Assembly (NCBI GenBank): GCA_945888525.1
Contig: CAMDAF010000003.1
Coordinates: 1-64,000, forward strand
Reading direction: 5' to 3'
Origin: Chitinophaga pinensis
GTDB lineage: Bacteria; Bacteroidota; Bacteroidia; NS11-12g; UBA955
DNA: 64,000 nucleotides
Below are positions 1 to 9,634 of this stretch, in pieces (positions within the stretch are counted from its first letter, which is position 1; every line of letters starts with the position of its first letter). The notes beneath the pieces were generated by a model, which worked only from the letters and a program-made list of their open reading frames with translations, was not told where the DNA came from and made no database searches. Both the position numbers and the translations under genes were made by a program.

Positions 1-1305
1 TCTGAGAGCATGCGCAAGGCTCCAAGAGCGGTTATTTTAGAGTGCATGACCTTTAGAATGCGTGGGCACGAAGAAGCCAGCGGAACCAAATATGTTCCTC
101 AAGAATTGTTTGATGAATGGGGTAAAAAAGACCCGATTTTAAATTACGAAAATTTCTTGTTCGCCGAAGGTGTTCTGAACGACGACTTGAAGCAAAGCAT
201 ATACGATGAATTAAAAATGGGTATGGACGATGATTTGGCAGAAGTATTTGCTGAGGCAGAAGTTGTTGCTGATATCCAAGAGGAACTCAATGATGTATAC
301 GCGCCTTATACCGCTGAAATTATCTCGCCGGCAAGCGATAAGCACAGCACCAAACGATTGGTAGACGCTATTTCCGACGGACTTAAACAATCTATGGAAA
401 AACATTCTAATACCATTTTAATGGGACAAGATGTGGCAGAATACGGTGGGGTATTTAAAATCTCAGACAACTTTTACAAACTATTTGGTAAAGGCCGTGT
501 GCGCAACACCCCCATTACCGAATCTTCTATACTTGGCGCAGGCTACGGCTTAGCCATTATGGGATACAAAGCCATTGTAGAAATGCAATTTGGCGATTTT
601 GTGACTTGCGGATTCAATCAAATAGTAAACAACTTGGCCAAAAGCCATTACCGTTGGGCACAAGCTGCCGATGTGGTGGTGCGCATGCCGACAGGCGCTG
701 GCGTTGGAGCAGGGCCGTTTCACAGCCAAAGCACAGAGGCTTGGTTTTTCCACGTACCAGGATTAAAAATAGTATACCCAAGTAATGCCTACGACGCAAA
801 AGGCTTGCTGTGTGCGTCGATAAACGACCCAAACCCTGTGATGTTTTTTGAACATAAAGCTTTGTACAGAAGTATAGAATCTGAGGTTCCTGACGATTAC
901 TACACATTGGAAATTGGCAAAGCAAAAACGGTGCAATCGGGCGATGTGCTTAGCATTATAACCTACGGCTGGGGTGTTCAATGGGCTATAGATGCTTGCA
1001 AAGACTTGGGCATAAGTGCTGAGATTTTAGATTTAAGAACTTTGATGCCATGGGACAAAGAGGCAGTGAAAGCAGCGGTTGAAAAAACGGGTAAAGTTTT
1101 GGTATTGCACGAAGACACTATGGTTGGGGGTATTGGCGCAGAAATAGCGGCGTGGATAGGCGAGCATTGCTTTAGCAGCTTAGACGCACCAGTTAAACGT
1201 GTGGCCAGCTTGGATACACCAGTACCTTTGGCAAAAGACTTAGAAGATAATTTCTTAGCCAAAAAATATTTGAACCCAGCCTTGATAGAATTGCAAGCCT
1301 ACTAA
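1..1305 (+). CDS. 2-oxoacid dehydrogenase E1, fused alpha/beta subunits (5' truncated)
   Basis: Thiamine-diphosphate-dependent E1 of a pyruvate or branched-chain 2-oxoacid dehydrogenase complex: it decarboxylates the 2-oxoacid and passes the acyl group to lipoyl-E2. The frame is open from base 1 (codons for Ser-Glu-Ser precede the first ATG), so the ATG at 10 is internal and the gene starts outside the window. The first ~95 visible residues are the end of an E1-alpha domain (FRMRGHEEASGT, then a FLFAEGVL helix). From about residue 110 a complete E1-beta follows (MGQDVAEYGGVF, TPITESSILGAGYG, GAGPFHSQSTEAWF, DLRTLMPWD). Fusion of alpha and beta in one ~650-residue chain is common in this phylum. 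Substrate cannot be told from sequence; the matching E2 (pdhC) lies 27 kb away. Confidence 0.9.
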   Translation, partial: SESMRKAPRAVILECMTFRMRGHEEASGTKYVPQELFDEWGKKDPILNYENFLFAEGVLNDDLKQSIYDELKMGMDDDLAEVFAEAEVVADIQEELNDVYAPYTAEIISPASDKHSTKRLVDAISDGLKQSMEKHSNTILMGQDVAEYGGVFKISDNFYKLFGKGRVRNTPITESSILGAGYGLAIMGYKAIVEMQFGDFVTCGFNQIVNNLAKSHYRWAQAADVVVRMPTGAGVGAGPFHSQSTEAWFFHVPGLKIVYPSNAYDAKGLLCASINDPNPVMFFEHKALYRSIESEVPDDYYTLEIGKAKTVQSGDVLSIITYGWGVQWAIDACKDLGISAEILDLRTLMPWDKEAVKAAVEKTGKVLVLHEDTMVGGIGAEIAAWIGEHCFSSLDAPVKRVASLDTPVPLAKDLEDNFLAKKYLNPALIELQAY

Positions 1306-1426
1306 GCGCAAACGATTCTTTATCCCTTTAAGATACGCCTTTTTTACTGTTTTCTTTTATTCGCAATGCTGATAGCATAATCTTCACGATTGATGGCCAA
1401 ATAGAAGCATCATGAAAAAAAATTTG

Positions 1427-1434
1427 TATCTTCG
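1427..1434 (+). promoter_or_regulatory. -7 promoter box for recJ
   Basis: TATCTTCG matches the Bacteroidota -7 consensus TAnnTTTG at all but one informative base. It ends only 8 nt before the recJ ATG, so the transcript would start at or just before the start codon. I see no good -33 TTG at the expected distance. Confidence 0.5.
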
Positions 1435-1442
1435 CAGACAAT

Positions 1443-3140
1443 ATGGCTTATCGCTGGACCGCCGCACCGAAACTCAATGATCAAAAGGTAGAACAACTGG
1501 CTGAGCTCATTAATGTATCCCCAATAATCGCTCGGTTATTGCTTCAAAGGGGTGTTGAAACCTTTGAACAAGCCAAGAAATTTTTCAGACCTCAATTGAC
1601 CGATTTATACGACCCATTCTTGATGAAAGATATGGACAAAGCCATAGACCGAATTATTTTGGGTTTGCACCGCAAAGAGCGTTTAATGGTTTATGGCGAT
1701 TACGATGTTGATGGAACCACTTCTGTTTCGATTGTATTTTCTTACTTCTCAAAATTCACATCGAACATTGAATACTATATCCCTGACCGTTACAAGGAAG
1801 GTTATGGCATTTCTAAAATAGGCATAGATTACGCCAAGGAAACAGGCGTTTCACTGATAATTGCCCTGGACTGCGGCACCCGTTCAATCGAATTGATAGC
1901 TTATGCTGCTAGTTTGGGCATAGACTTTATTGTGTGCGACCACCACTTACCCGGCGATGAATTGCCAGATGCGGTTGCCTTATTAAACCCCAAAAGAAAA
2001 GATTGCACCTACCCATACAAAGAATTATCAGGCTGTGGCATCGGATTCAAACTGATTCAAGCATACGCGCAAGCAAACGATTTTTCTTTCGACGATGTTT
2101 GCAAATATTTAGACCTTGTGGCCGTGAGTACCTGCAGCGACATTGTGGAAATAAGAGACGAGAATAGAATATTGGTTTATTACGGACTTAAAAAAATTAA
2201 TGAAAACCCATGCATTGGCTTGCAAGCCCTATTGCAGAGTTACCAAATAAAAGAAGAATACGAGGTGTCTGACATTGTGTTTGGCATAGGCCCTAAAATC
2301 AACGCCGCCGGCAGAATAGCCGATGCAAAATCTTCTGTTAAACTTTTAATAGAAGAGGACTTTCACCAAGCGCGTTTACTAGCCAAAACCTTAATTGACA
2401 ACAATACAGAGCGCAAAGATATAGACAGCGATATCACCAAAGAAGCTATGGAAATGTTGGAAAATAGCGCTGAATTAAGAAGCCGTAAAAGCACTGTTTT
2501 ATACAGCGAAAAATGGCATAAAGGTGTCATTGGAATTGTGGCTTCGCGTTTAATTGAAACATATTACAAACCAACCATTATTTTTTCAGAAGTTAATGGC
2601 ATGTTGACTGGATCGGCCCGCAGTATCAAGGACTTTGATGTGCATGATGCCATTGGTTCTTGTGGCGATTTGGTGGTGCAATACGGAGGGCATAAATATG
2701 CGGCAGGCTTAACCATTAAAAAAGAACAATTTGAGGCCTTTACCGAAAGATTCGAAGAAATTGTCAATCAAAATTCTACCGAAGAATTAAGGACTCCCGA
2801 GATATCTTACGATACAGAAATTGACTTTAGCGAAATTACCCAAAAGTTCTTTGTGGTATTGGATCAGTTTAAACCGCACGGACCAGGCAATATGACCCCT
2901 ATTTTCAGAACCAACCATGTGGCTGATTCAGGAAGTAGAATCGTAAAAGAAAAACATTTAAAATTAGTTGCCTATCAAAGCGGTACGCGATTTGATGGTA
3001 TAGCATTTAATATGAGTGATGCCTTCCCAATGATTAGTAAAAATCTTCCTTTTGATGTATGCTATTCTTTGGAGATGAATGAATTCAAAGGTGTTCGAAA
3101 CCTACAATTAAAAGTTAGAGACATTCGCCCAACGGTATGA
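1443..3140 (+). CDS. recJ: single-stranded-DNA-specific exonuclease RecJ
   Basis: 5'-3' single-strand exonuclease used in recombination and mismatch or base-excision repair; cytoplasmic, Mn/Mg dependent. The DHH phosphoesterase motifs are visible: DYDVDG near residues 86-91, ALDCGTRS near 141-148 and DHH at 166-168. A DHHA1-type GGHKYAAGL motif sits near residue 420, followed by the C-terminal OB-like domain. Its 565 residues are normal for the family. The ATG at 1443 gives the usual N-terminus (MAYRWTAAP). It is the first gene of a tight operon: its stop overlaps the start of lptB by 4 bp (ATGA). Confidence 0.95.
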   Translation: MAYRWTAAPKLNDQKVEQLAELINVSPIIARLLLQRGVETFEQAKKFFRPQLTDLYDPFLMKDMDKAIDRIILGLHRKERLMVYGDYDVDGTTSVSIVFSYFSKFTSNIEYYIPDRYKEGYGISKIGIDYAKETGVSLIIALDCGTRSIELIAYAASLGIDFIVCDHHLPGDELPDAVALLNPKRKDCTYPYKELSGCGIGFKLIQAYAQANDFSFDDVCKYLDLVAVSTCSDIVEIRDENRILVYYGLKKINENPCIGLQALLQSYQIKEEYEVSDIVFGIGPKINAAGRIADAKSSVKLLIEEDFHQARLLAKTLIDNNTERKDIDSDITKEAMEMLENSAELRSRKSTVLYSEKWHKGVIGIVASRLIETYYKPTIIFSEVNGMLTGSARSIKDFDVHDAIGSCGDLVVQYGGHKYAAGLTIKKEQFEAFTERFEEIVNQNSTEELRTPEISYDTEIDFSEITQKFFVVLDQFKPHGPGNMTPIFRTNHVADSGSRIVKEKHLKLVAYQSGTRFDGIAFNMSDAFPMISKNLPFDVCYSLEMNEFKGVRNLQLKVRDIRPTV

Positions 3141-3889
3141 AATTAAGAGCAGAAAAACTCGTAAAACAATACAAACAAAAAAAGGTTGTAAATGATGTTT
3201 CCATTTATGTGGAACAAGGTGAAATAGTTGGACTCTTAGGTCCAAATGGCGCGGGTAAAACCACATCATTTTACATGACGGTAGGCCTGGTAAAACCAGA
3301 CGAAGGTCATATCTATTTAGACGACGAGGAAATCACCAAACTACCCATGTACAAAAGGGCTCAAAAAGGGGTTGGCTATTTGCCACAAGAAGCCTCTGTG
3401 TACCGCGACTTAACGGTTGAAGATAATATTTTGGCCGTTTTAGAATTGACCAAACTGAGCAAGACAGAACAAACCGAAAAGCTAGAAAGTTTGTTGAATG
3501 AATTCAACTTGCAAAGGGTTAGGAAAAATTTAGGCAAGGTTTTGAGCGGTGGTGAACGCAGAAGAACTGAAATTGCCCGTGCCTTGGCCACAGATCCGAA
3601 ATTCATCCTACTTGACGAACCATTTGCGGGTGTTGACCCTATTGCGGTTGAAGACATCCAAAATATTGTTTACAAACTTAAAAGCAAGAATATTGGCATT
3701 TTAATTACCGACCATAACGTGCAAGAGACCTTGAGTATTACCGATAGAGCCTATTTGCTTTTTGAAGGAAAACTTTTAAAACAAGGAAGTGCCGAAGAAT
3801 TGGCTGAAGATGAAATGGTAAGAAAAGTTTATTTAGGAAAAAACTTCGTTTTGCGAAGAGCTATAGCCCCCAACAAACCAGACGCTTGA
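3137..3889 (+). CDS. lptB: LPS export ABC transporter ATP-binding protein LptB
   Basis: Cytoplasmic ATPase of the LptBFG machine that extracts lipopolysaccharide from the inner membrane for transport to the outer membrane. Walker A is GPNGAGKTT at about residues 35-43. The signature [15 protein letters not shown] and Walker [14 protein letters not shown] follow, then the switch histidine in ITDHNV. The FAGVDPIAV string is characteristic of LptB rather than LivG-type ATPases. The length of 250 residues is slightly more than the E. coli protein. It overlaps recJ and pth by 4 bp each, so the three are translationally coupled. The partners lptF, lptG, lptA and lptC are not in the window. Confidence 0.93.
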   Translation: MKLRAEKLVKQYKQKKVVNDVSIYVEQGEIVGLLGPNGAGKTTSFYMTVGLVKPDEGHIYLDDEEITKLPMYKRAQKGVGYLPQEASVYRDLTVEDNILAVLELTKLSKTEQTEKLESLLNEFNLQRVRKNLGKVLSGGERRRTEIARALATDPKFILLDEPFAGVDPIAVEDIQNIVYKLKSKNIGILITDHNVQETLSITDRAYLLFEGKLLKQGSAEELAEDEMVRKVYLGKNFVLRRAIAPNKPDA

Positions 3890-4446
3890 AAACTTTGATA
3901 TTTGGCCTAGGCAATATAGGCCCCGAATACAACCACACCAGACACAACATTGGTTTTGATGTCTTAGATGCCTTTGCCAAAGACATGCAAGTAGAATTTA
4001 GTTTGCAGAAGCTGGGCATGGTTGCAGAAGGGAGACTCAAAAACAAAACATTTGTTTTGGTAAAACCGACCACATTTATGAATTTAAGTGGCAAAACAGT
4101 TCAATACTACATGCAAATGAACAAGGTCACTTCTGGCGAAATCTTGGTGGTAACAGACGATTTAGCTATCGACTCTTGTATGTTACGCATCCGATTAAAA
4201 GGCAGCCATGGCGGCCACAATGGTCTTAGGAACATTCAAGAATTATTGAATACCCAAGAATACCCGCGACTTCGGTTTGGGATCGGCAATCAATTTGACA
4301 AAAATAGACAAATTGAATTTGTCTTAGGAAAATGGAAAGCAGAAGAACAAACGGTAGTTGATATTACCATTGCCAAAGCAGTTGATGCAATAAAAAGTTT
4401 TATTTTGGAAGGACCGGGACAGGCAATGACCAAGTACAATGGATAA
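3886..4446 (+). CDS. pth: peptidyl-tRNA hydrolase Pth
   Basis: Cleaves peptidyl-tRNA released by stalled ribosomes and recycles the tRNA. The family N-terminus [19 protein letters not shown] is intact, with substrate Asn10 and catalytic His20. The conserved TFMNLSG (about residues 63-69), DD pair (91-92) and [11 protein letters not shown] motifs are also present. The length of 186 residues is typical. The start codon is TTG, overlapping the lptB stop as TTGA; no ATG lies near, and the TTG gives exactly the expected N-terminus. It overlaps the downstream thioesterase gene by 8 bp. Confidence 0.95.
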   Translation: MKTLIFGLGNIGPEYNHTRHNIGFDVLDAFAKDMQVEFSLQKLGMVAEGRLKNKTFVLVKPTTFMNLSGKTVQYYMQMNKVTSGEILVVTDDLAIDSCMLRIRLKGSHGGHNGLRNIQELLNTQEYPRLRFGIGNQFDKNRQIEFVLGKWKAEEQTVVDITIAKAVDAIKSFILEGPGQAMTKYNG

Positions 4447-4846
4447 GCAATCAAAAACAATTGAATTGGAATTTCAGGTTAGAGATTACGAACTCGACCT
4501 GCAGGGTATTGTCAACAATGCTGTGTACCAAAACTATCTAGAGCACGCCAGACACGAGTTTTTGAAATTGCATGGCTTAGATTTTAGCCAATTGCATATT
4601 GATGGTTATGACGCGGTGTTGATTCGGGCTGAAATCGATTATAAAAAATCACTAAAAAGTGGCAATCTTTTTTTGGTTCAAACCTCTGTGGAGCGCGAAG
4701 GTCGTTTGAAAATTGTTTTCAATCAGAAAATTGTAACAATATCAGACGGAATTTTGATCCTTCAGGCTAAAATATTTGTTGCATGTATTCACAATAATAA
4801 ACCTATCGAGCCCTTGCAAATTCTCGATAAAATTGGTTTGTTATAA
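4439..4846 (+). CDS. acyl-CoA thioesterase, 4-hydroxybenzoyl-CoA thioesterase (YbgC-like) family
   Basis: Small hotdog-fold thioesterase expected to hydrolyse an acyl-CoA or acyl-ACP. The active-site segment is visible: RDYELDLQGIVNNAVYQNYL, with an Asp (LDLQG) in the position of the catalytic Asp and the V-x-N-x-x-Y-x-x-Y-x-E-x-A-R pattern of the family. The length of 135 residues is normal. It is the last gene of the recJ-lptB-pth operon, starting 8 bp inside pth. The natural substrate cannot be inferred. Confidence 0.82.
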   Translation: MDKQSKTIELEFQVRDYELDLQGIVNNAVYQNYLEHARHEFLKLHGLDFSQLHIDGYDAVLIRAEIDYKKSLKSGNLFLVQTSVEREGRLKIVFNQKIVTISDGILILQAKIFVACIHNNKPIEPLQILDKIGLL

Positions 4847-4975
4847 AAGCAACTTCTCAATAATTTTTACTTTTTATTCAGATGTTAATTTATTGTGTGA
4901 CGCAATAATTGTACACACTGATGTAGATTGCTTAAATTAAATAGAAAATCCGTCCTTTTTTTCTAATAGAATACC

Positions 4976-4983
4976 TATTTTTG
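4976..4983 (+). promoter_or_regulatory. -7 promoter box for the nuo operon
   Basis: TATTTTTG matches TAnnTTTG. It lies 28 nt before the nuoA ATG, giving an expected leader of about 20 nt. No clear -33 TTG is present, only a T-run at the right distance. It sits in a 165-bp gap after the thioesterase gene, the natural place for the promoter of the 13-kb nuo operon. Confidence 0.45.
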
Positions 4984-5011
4984 CCTCCACTTATCCAAAA
5001 GCATTAGAAAA

Positions 5012-5395
5012 ATGTTACTATCATTAGCTGGAAATAATCTGTCGGATTATCTGCCAATCTTTTTTATGTTCATAGCCGCAATGGCCTTTATTGTACTCTC
5101 CATGGTTGCCACGCATGCACTAGGTCCGAAGAAACAATCTAAAATAAAACAGGATGCATTTGAGTGTGGAATCGAATCTCAAGGAGACGCAAGAACACCC
5201 TTTTCTATAAAGTATTTTTTAATTGCAATATTATTTGTCCTTTTTGATGTTGAAGTAATTTTTATGTATCCATGGGCAGTGAACTTCAAAACATTGGGCA
5301 TAAATGGATTAATTGAAATGTTCATGTTCATGGGCTTTTTGGTTTTGGGCTTAATCTACATCATCCGCAAAGGCGCTTTAACCTGGGAGAAATAA
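5012..5395 (+). CDS. nuoA: NADH-quinone oxidoreductase subunit A
   Basis: Small membrane subunit of complex I, at the junction between the peripheral and membrane arms. Three hydrophobic segments (about residues 12-35, 66-86 and 95-118) and the family loop QDAFECGIESQGDART with the conserved ECG cysteine are visible, then FDVEVIFMYPWA. The 127 residues are typical. It is the first gene of a 14-gene operon in the order A to N; nuoB follows after 45 bp. Confidence 0.94.
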   Translation: MLLSLAGNNLSDYLPIFFMFIAAMAFIVLSMVATHALGPKKQSKIKQDAFECGIESQGDARTPFSIKYFLIAILFVLFDVEVIFMYPWAVNFKTLGINGLIEMFMFMGFLVLGLIYIIRKGALTWEK

Positions 5396-5440
5396 AAAAA
5401 ACATTTTCATCGCAGAATTGTCATTCTATAGTAAATAAAC

Positions 5441-5986
5441 ATGAGCATCGACATTAAACCCGAATTTAAGCCTGACGGCATTGAGGGTGCAGGATTTTTC
5501 GCCACATCATTAGATAAAGTTGTAGGCTTGGCAAGAGCAAATTCTCTATGGCCTTTGCCATTTGCAACGTCATGCTGCGGAATTGAATTTATGGCCACAA
5601 TGGCATCGCATTATGACTTAGCACGTTTTGGTTCAGAAAGATTGAGTTTCTCTCCAAGACAAGCCGACTTGTTAATGGTAATGGGAACCATTTCTAAAAA
5701 GATGGGTCCAATTTTGCGCCAAGTATACGAGCAAATGGCTGAACCGAAATGGGTTTTGAGCATGGGAGCTTGTGCCAGCAGTGGCGGTATATTTGACACC
5801 TACAGTGTTTTGCAAGGTATTGATAGAATCATTCCCGTAGATGTATACATTCCTGGCTGCCCACCAAGACCGGAACAGGTTTTAGATGGTATTCTCAAAA
5901 TACAAGAGCTAACCAAATCTGAGAGCATCAGAAGACGCGATTCGCCAGAATACAAAAAGATGTTAGAGCAATATGGAATTGAGTAA
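5441..5986 (+). CDS. nuoB: NADH-quinone oxidoreductase subunit B
   Basis: Carries the terminal 4Fe-4S cluster N2 that reduces quinone. The ligand motifs are visible: the tandem Cys pair in ATSCCGIEF, the Cys of MGACASSGG, and the Cys of [23 protein letters not shown] is also characteristic. The length of 181 residues is normal. The nuoC start lies right behind the stop codon. Confidence 0.96.
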   Translation: MSIDIKPEFKPDGIEGAGFFATSLDKVVGLARANSLWPLPFATSCCGIEFMATMASHYDLARFGSERLSFSPRQADLLMVMGTISKKMGPILRQVYEQMAEPKWVLSMGACASSGGIFDTYSVLQGIDRIIPVDVYIPGCPPRPEQVLDGILKIQELTKSESIRRRDSPEYKKMLEQYGIE

Positions 5987-5987
5987 T

Positions 5988-6497
5988 ATGGAGACTAGCA
6001 ATTTAAACGAGCTAATCAGCCAATCGCTGAAAAACCGTTACGCAGATAAATTTATCAGCGAAGAGCAACAGTACGATTTCACAAATTACACCATTGATAA
6101 ATCTGTATTAATTGATGCTTTGGATTTTCTTAAAACAGACCCGGAAATTGCCTGCAACTTTTTAACAACTTTATGTGGCGTTCATATGCCTGATCAGGAA
6201 GGCTCAGAATTTGGCATGATGTATCAATTGCAAAACATGGAAAAAAATCTGCGAATCCGAGTTAAAATATGGATGTCTAAAGATGATTTGCATTTACCGA
6301 CGGCAACGGGGATATGGCCAAGTGCCAATTGGATGGAACGCCAAGAATATGATTTCTTCGGATTCAAATTTGTAGGCCATCCTGATTTAAGACGTATTCT
6401 TAACATGGATGAAATGAACTATTTCCCAATGAGAAAAGAATACCCATTGGAAGATGGATCTAGAGACGATAAAAACGATAAAATGTTTGGCAGATAA
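5988..6497 (+). CDS. nuoC: NADH-quinone oxidoreductase subunit C
   Basis: Peripheral-arm subunit of complex I (30 kDa family). The C-terminal family motif is clear: ERQEYDFFGFKFVGHPDLRRIL, then FPMRKEYPLE. The ORF track starts at 5973, inside nuoB. I prefer the ATG at 5988 (METSNLNE), one base after the nuoB stop and preceded by GGAATTGAG, giving 169 residues. The 5973 start would add five residues (MELSN). nuoC and nuoD are separate genes here, unlike the fused nuoCD of E. coli. Confidence 0.92.
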   Translation: METSNLNELISQSLKNRYADKFISEEQQYDFTNYTIDKSVLIDALDFLKTDPEIACNFLTTLCGVHMPDQEGSEFGMMYQLQNMEKNLRIRVKIWMSKDDLHLPTATGIWPSANWMERQEYDFFGFKFVGHPDLRRILNMDEMNYFPMRKEYPLEDGSRDDKNDKMFGR

Positions 6498-6502
6498 GCA
6501 CC

Positions 6503-7705
6503 ATGAGCGACATTAAAAACATCGAAGCAACAGAGGTTCAAAAAGAATACAATATTCTTAACCTTGGACCCACCCACCCTGCTACCCACGGTATATTTCA
6601 AAATGTACTGAAAATGGATGGTGAAATCATTATGCATGCCGAACCTACCATTGGATACATTCACCGTGCTTTCGAAAAATTAGCAGAACACAGACCTTAC
6701 AACCAAATAGCACCAATCACTGATAGACTCAACTACTGTTCATCTCCTATTAACAATATGGGCTGGCATATGACAGTTGAAAAACTTATTGGCTGTGAAG
6801 TTCCAAAGCGTGCAGACTACATGCGTGTCATCATCATGGAATTGGCGCGTATTTCTGACCATATTATCTGTACCACCATTATCGGTCAAGATACCGGAGC
6901 AACCACTGGGTTTTTATACTTCTTCCAAATGCGTGAAAAGGTGTATGAAATTTATGAGGAAGTATGTGGCGCACGTTTAACCACCAATATCGGAAGAGTG
7001 GGTGGCATGGAAAGAGACTTCTCTAAACGCGCAATAGAATTATTGAAAAAATTCTTAATTGAATTTCCTGAATATCTTAAAGAATTCCAAAGTCTAATCG
7101 AACGCAACAGAATCTTTATGGATAGAACCATTAACTGCGGGCCAATATCGGCCGAAAGGGCCTTGGCTTATGGATTTACTGGTCCTAACTTGAGGGCGGC
7201 TGGTGTTGACTATGATGTACGTGTTGCCAATCCTTATAGCCGTTACCAAGACTTCAACTTCAGCATTCCTATTGGAACAAATGGAGACACCTACGACCGT
7301 TTTATGGTGCGTATTCAGGAAATGTGGGAAAGTATAAGTATTATCAATCAAGCGTTTGATGGATTGCCAGAAGGACCGATACACGCTGATGTACCAAATT
7401 TCTATTTGCCTGAAAAACAAGAAGTTTACAGCAAAATGGAAGCTCTAATTTACCATTTCAAAATTGTAATGGGCGAAACCGCAATACCTAAAGGCGAAGT
7501 CTACCATTCAGTAGAAGGCGGAAACGGAGAATTGGGCTATTACTTGATAAGCGATGGAGGTAGAACCCCTTACAGATTGCATTTTAGAAGGCCATGTTTT
7601 ATTTACTACCAAGCATACCCTGAAATGATAACCAATGGACTACTAAGCGATGCTATTTTAACCATGAGTAGCATGAATGTGATAGCAGGAGAATTAGACG
7701 CATAA
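6503..7705 (+). CDS. nuoD: NADH-quinone oxidoreductase subunit D
   Basis: 49-kDa-type subunit that forms the quinone pocket together with NuoB. It shows NLGPTHPATHG at the N-terminus (about residues 19-29), GYIHRAFEKLAE with the conserved His and Glu, NRLNY-type DRLNYCSSPINN, and a C-terminal IIAG-type end (MSSMNVIAGELDA). The 400 residues fit the family. It starts 5 bp after nuoC. Confidence 0.96.
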   Translation: MSDIKNIEATEVQKEYNILNLGPTHPATHGIFQNVLKMDGEIIMHAEPTIGYIHRAFEKLAEHRPYNQIAPITDRLNYCSSPINNMGWHMTVEKLIGCEVPKRADYMRVIIMELARISDHIICTTIIGQDTGATTGFLYFFQMREKVYEIYEEVCGARLTTNIGRVGGMERDFSKRAIELLKKFLIEFPEYLKEFQSLIERNRIFMDRTINCGPISAERALAYGFTGPNLRAAGVDYDVRVANPYSRYQDFNFSIPIGTNGDTYDRFMVRIQEMWESISIINQAFDGLPEGPIHADVPNFYLPEKQEVYSKMEALIYHFKIVMGETAIPKGEVYHSVEGGNGELGYYLISDGGRTPYRLHFRRPCFIYYQAYPEMITNGLLSDAILTMSSMNVIAGELDA

Positions 7706-7749
7706 AAAAGAAAAAATTAAGTAACACTTAAAAGAATATTAAAGAACTC

Positions 7750-8271
7750 ATGGCACAAACCACAGACATAAGTTTTAAACCAGAAACCTTTGAACTTATT
7801 CAGAAAATTACCAAAAGGTATCCTGATGGCAAACATAAATCAGCACTCATACCTGTTTTGCATATTGCACAGGCAGAGTTTGGTGGATGGTTAAGTCCTC
7901 AGACTATGGACCTAGTTGCTGAGGTGTTAAGACTTAAACCGATTGAAGTATACGAAGTAGCTTCATTTTATAGCATGTTTAATTTGCAGCCAGTTGGCAA
8001 ATGTTTAATTGAAGTTTGCCGAACCAGCAGCTGTTGGTTATGCGGCGCTGAAGACATCATCAACCACCTTGAACAGAAATTAAACATAAAAGTTGGGGAA
8101 ACAAGTTCGGATGGCATGTTTACTTTAAAAGCGGTTGAATGCTTGGGTAGCTGCGGAACTGCTCCAATGATGCAAGTGGGTGCCGACTACCATGAGAACT
8201 TAAGTATTGAAAAAGTAGACAAGTTAGTTGACGGATTCAGACAAGAAAACAAACAAAGCCGTTATTGTTAA
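7750..8271 (+). CDS. nuoE: NADH-quinone oxidoreductase subunit E
   Basis: 24-kDa-type subunit carrying the 2Fe-2S cluster N1a of the NADH-dehydrogenase module. The four ligands appear as C-x4-C (CRTSSC) and C-x3-C (CLGSC), followed by GTAPMMQV. The 173 residues are normal. The A-rich gap of about 45 bp after nuoD carries no clear Shine-Dalgarno. Confidence 0.95.
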   Translation: MAQTTDISFKPETFELIQKITKRYPDGKHKSALIPVLHIAQAEFGGWLSPQTMDLVAEVLRLKPIEVYEVASFYSMFNLQPVGKCLIEVCRTSSCWLCGAEDIINHLEQKLNIKVGETSSDGMFTLKAVECLGSCGTAPMMQVGADYHENLSIEKVDKLVDGFRQENKQSRYC

Positions 8272-8273
8272 TC

Positions 8274-9611
8274 ATGAGCAGAAAGTTATTACTTAAAAAC
8301 GATCATATACCGGGTATTGCTGCCCTTAAAACCTATAAAGAAAATGGTGGATACACTGCCATGGAAAAGGCTTTAAAAACCATGAGTCCAGAAGCCCTTT
8401 TAGAAGAAGTGAAAACGTCAGGACTAAGAGGCCGCGGTGGCGCAGGTTTTCCTACAGGTATGAAATGGAGCTTTTTGGCCAAGCCTGAGGGTGTTCCAAG
8501 ATACTTGGTGGTAAATGCCGACGAAAGCGAACCGGGTACTTTTAAAGACCGTTACTTAATGGAGCGCATTCCCCATTTGCTTATTGAGGGTATGGTAATA
8601 TCTAGTTTTTCGCTTGGAGCGAATAGCGCCTATATCTATGTAAGAGGTGAGTATTTTTATGTTTCACGAATTCTAGAGCAAGCCATCGAAGAAGCATACG
8701 CCTCAGGTTTATTGGGAAAAAATATTTTAGGTACCGGTTACGATTTGGACATCTATGTTCAAATAGGTGCTGGTGCATACATCTGTGGTGAAGAAACTGC
8801 CCTATTAGAAAGCCTAGAAGGCAAACGTGGCAATCCACGCATTAAACCTCCATTCCCGGCAATCGCGGGTTTATATGGTTGCCCCACAGTGGTAAACAAT
8901 GTGGAGACCATTGCAGCAATAGTGCCTATTATTGAAATGGGTGGTGCAGAATATGCTAAAATTGGTATAGGAAGAAGCACAGGAACCAAATTAATTTCTG
9001 CCTCAGGCCATATCAACAAACCTGGTGTTTATGAAATCGAAATGGGATTGCCCGTTGAAGAATTTATTTATTCTGAAGAATATTGCGGTGGTATTAAAGG
9101 TGGAAGAAAGATGAAAGCGGTTGTGGCTGGGGGTTCTTCTGTTCCGATTTTACCAACTGAATTAATTTTAAAAACAGCCGCTGGAGAACCGCGTTTAATG
9201 AGCTATGAAAGCCTAGGAGATGGTGGATTCATTACTGGAACTATGCTCGGATCAGGCGGATTCATTGTTATGGATGAAGACACCAGCATTGTAAAAAATT
9301 TATATACTTTCTCTCGTTTCTACCACCATGAAAGCTGCGGACAATGCAGTCCTTGCCGCGAAGGAACAGGATGGATGGAGAAAATACTCCATAAAATTTT
9401 AGAAGGCAAAGGCACTTTAAAAGACATTGATTTGCTTTGGGATATTCAAAGTAAAATTGAAGGCAAAACCATTTGTCCTCTTGGAGAAGCTGCGGCATGG
9501 CCTGTGGCAGCTGCTATAAGGCATTTCAGACCTGAATTTGAAGCGTATGTTACAAATCCTGAAAGCATAAAAGACGTTAAACATTATTACAGACTCAACC
9601 CAACCGTATAA
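8274..9611 (+). CDS. nuoF: NADH-quinone oxidoreductase subunit F
   Basis: 51-kDa-type subunit that binds NADH, FMN and 4Fe-4S cluster N3. Visible motifs are GLRGRGGAGFPTG (nucleotide site), NADESEPGTFKDR, GAYICGEETALLES and the cluster ligands SCGQCSPCREG plus the Cys of KTICPLGEA. The ORF track uses a TTG at 8265 inside nuoE; the ATG at 8274 (MSRKLLLK), 2 bp after the nuoE stop, is the better start, giving 445 residues. Confidence 0.95.
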   Translation: MSRKLLLKNDHIPGIAALKTYKENGGYTAMEKALKTMSPEALLEEVKTSGLRGRGGAGFPTGMKWSFLAKPEGVPRYLVVNADESEPGTFKDRYLMERIPHLLIEGMVISSFSLGANSAYIYVRGEYFYVSRILEQAIEEAYASGLLGKNILGTGYDLDIYVQIGAGAYICGEETALLESLEGKRGNPRIKPPFPAIAGLYGCPTVVNNVETIAAIVPIIEMGGAEYAKIGIGRSTGTKLISASGHINKPGVYEIEMGLPVEEFIYSEEYCGGIKGGRKMKAVVAGGSSVPILPTELILKTAAGEPRLMSYESLGDGGFITGTMLGSGGFIVMDEDTSIVKNLYTFSRFYHHESCGQCSPCREGTGWMEKILHKILEGKGTLKDIDLLWDIQSKIEGKTICPLGEAAAWPVAAAIRHFRPEFEAYVTNPESIKDVKHYYRLNPTV

Positions 9612-9634
9612 TCCCATTCACTAAAATTTAAGCA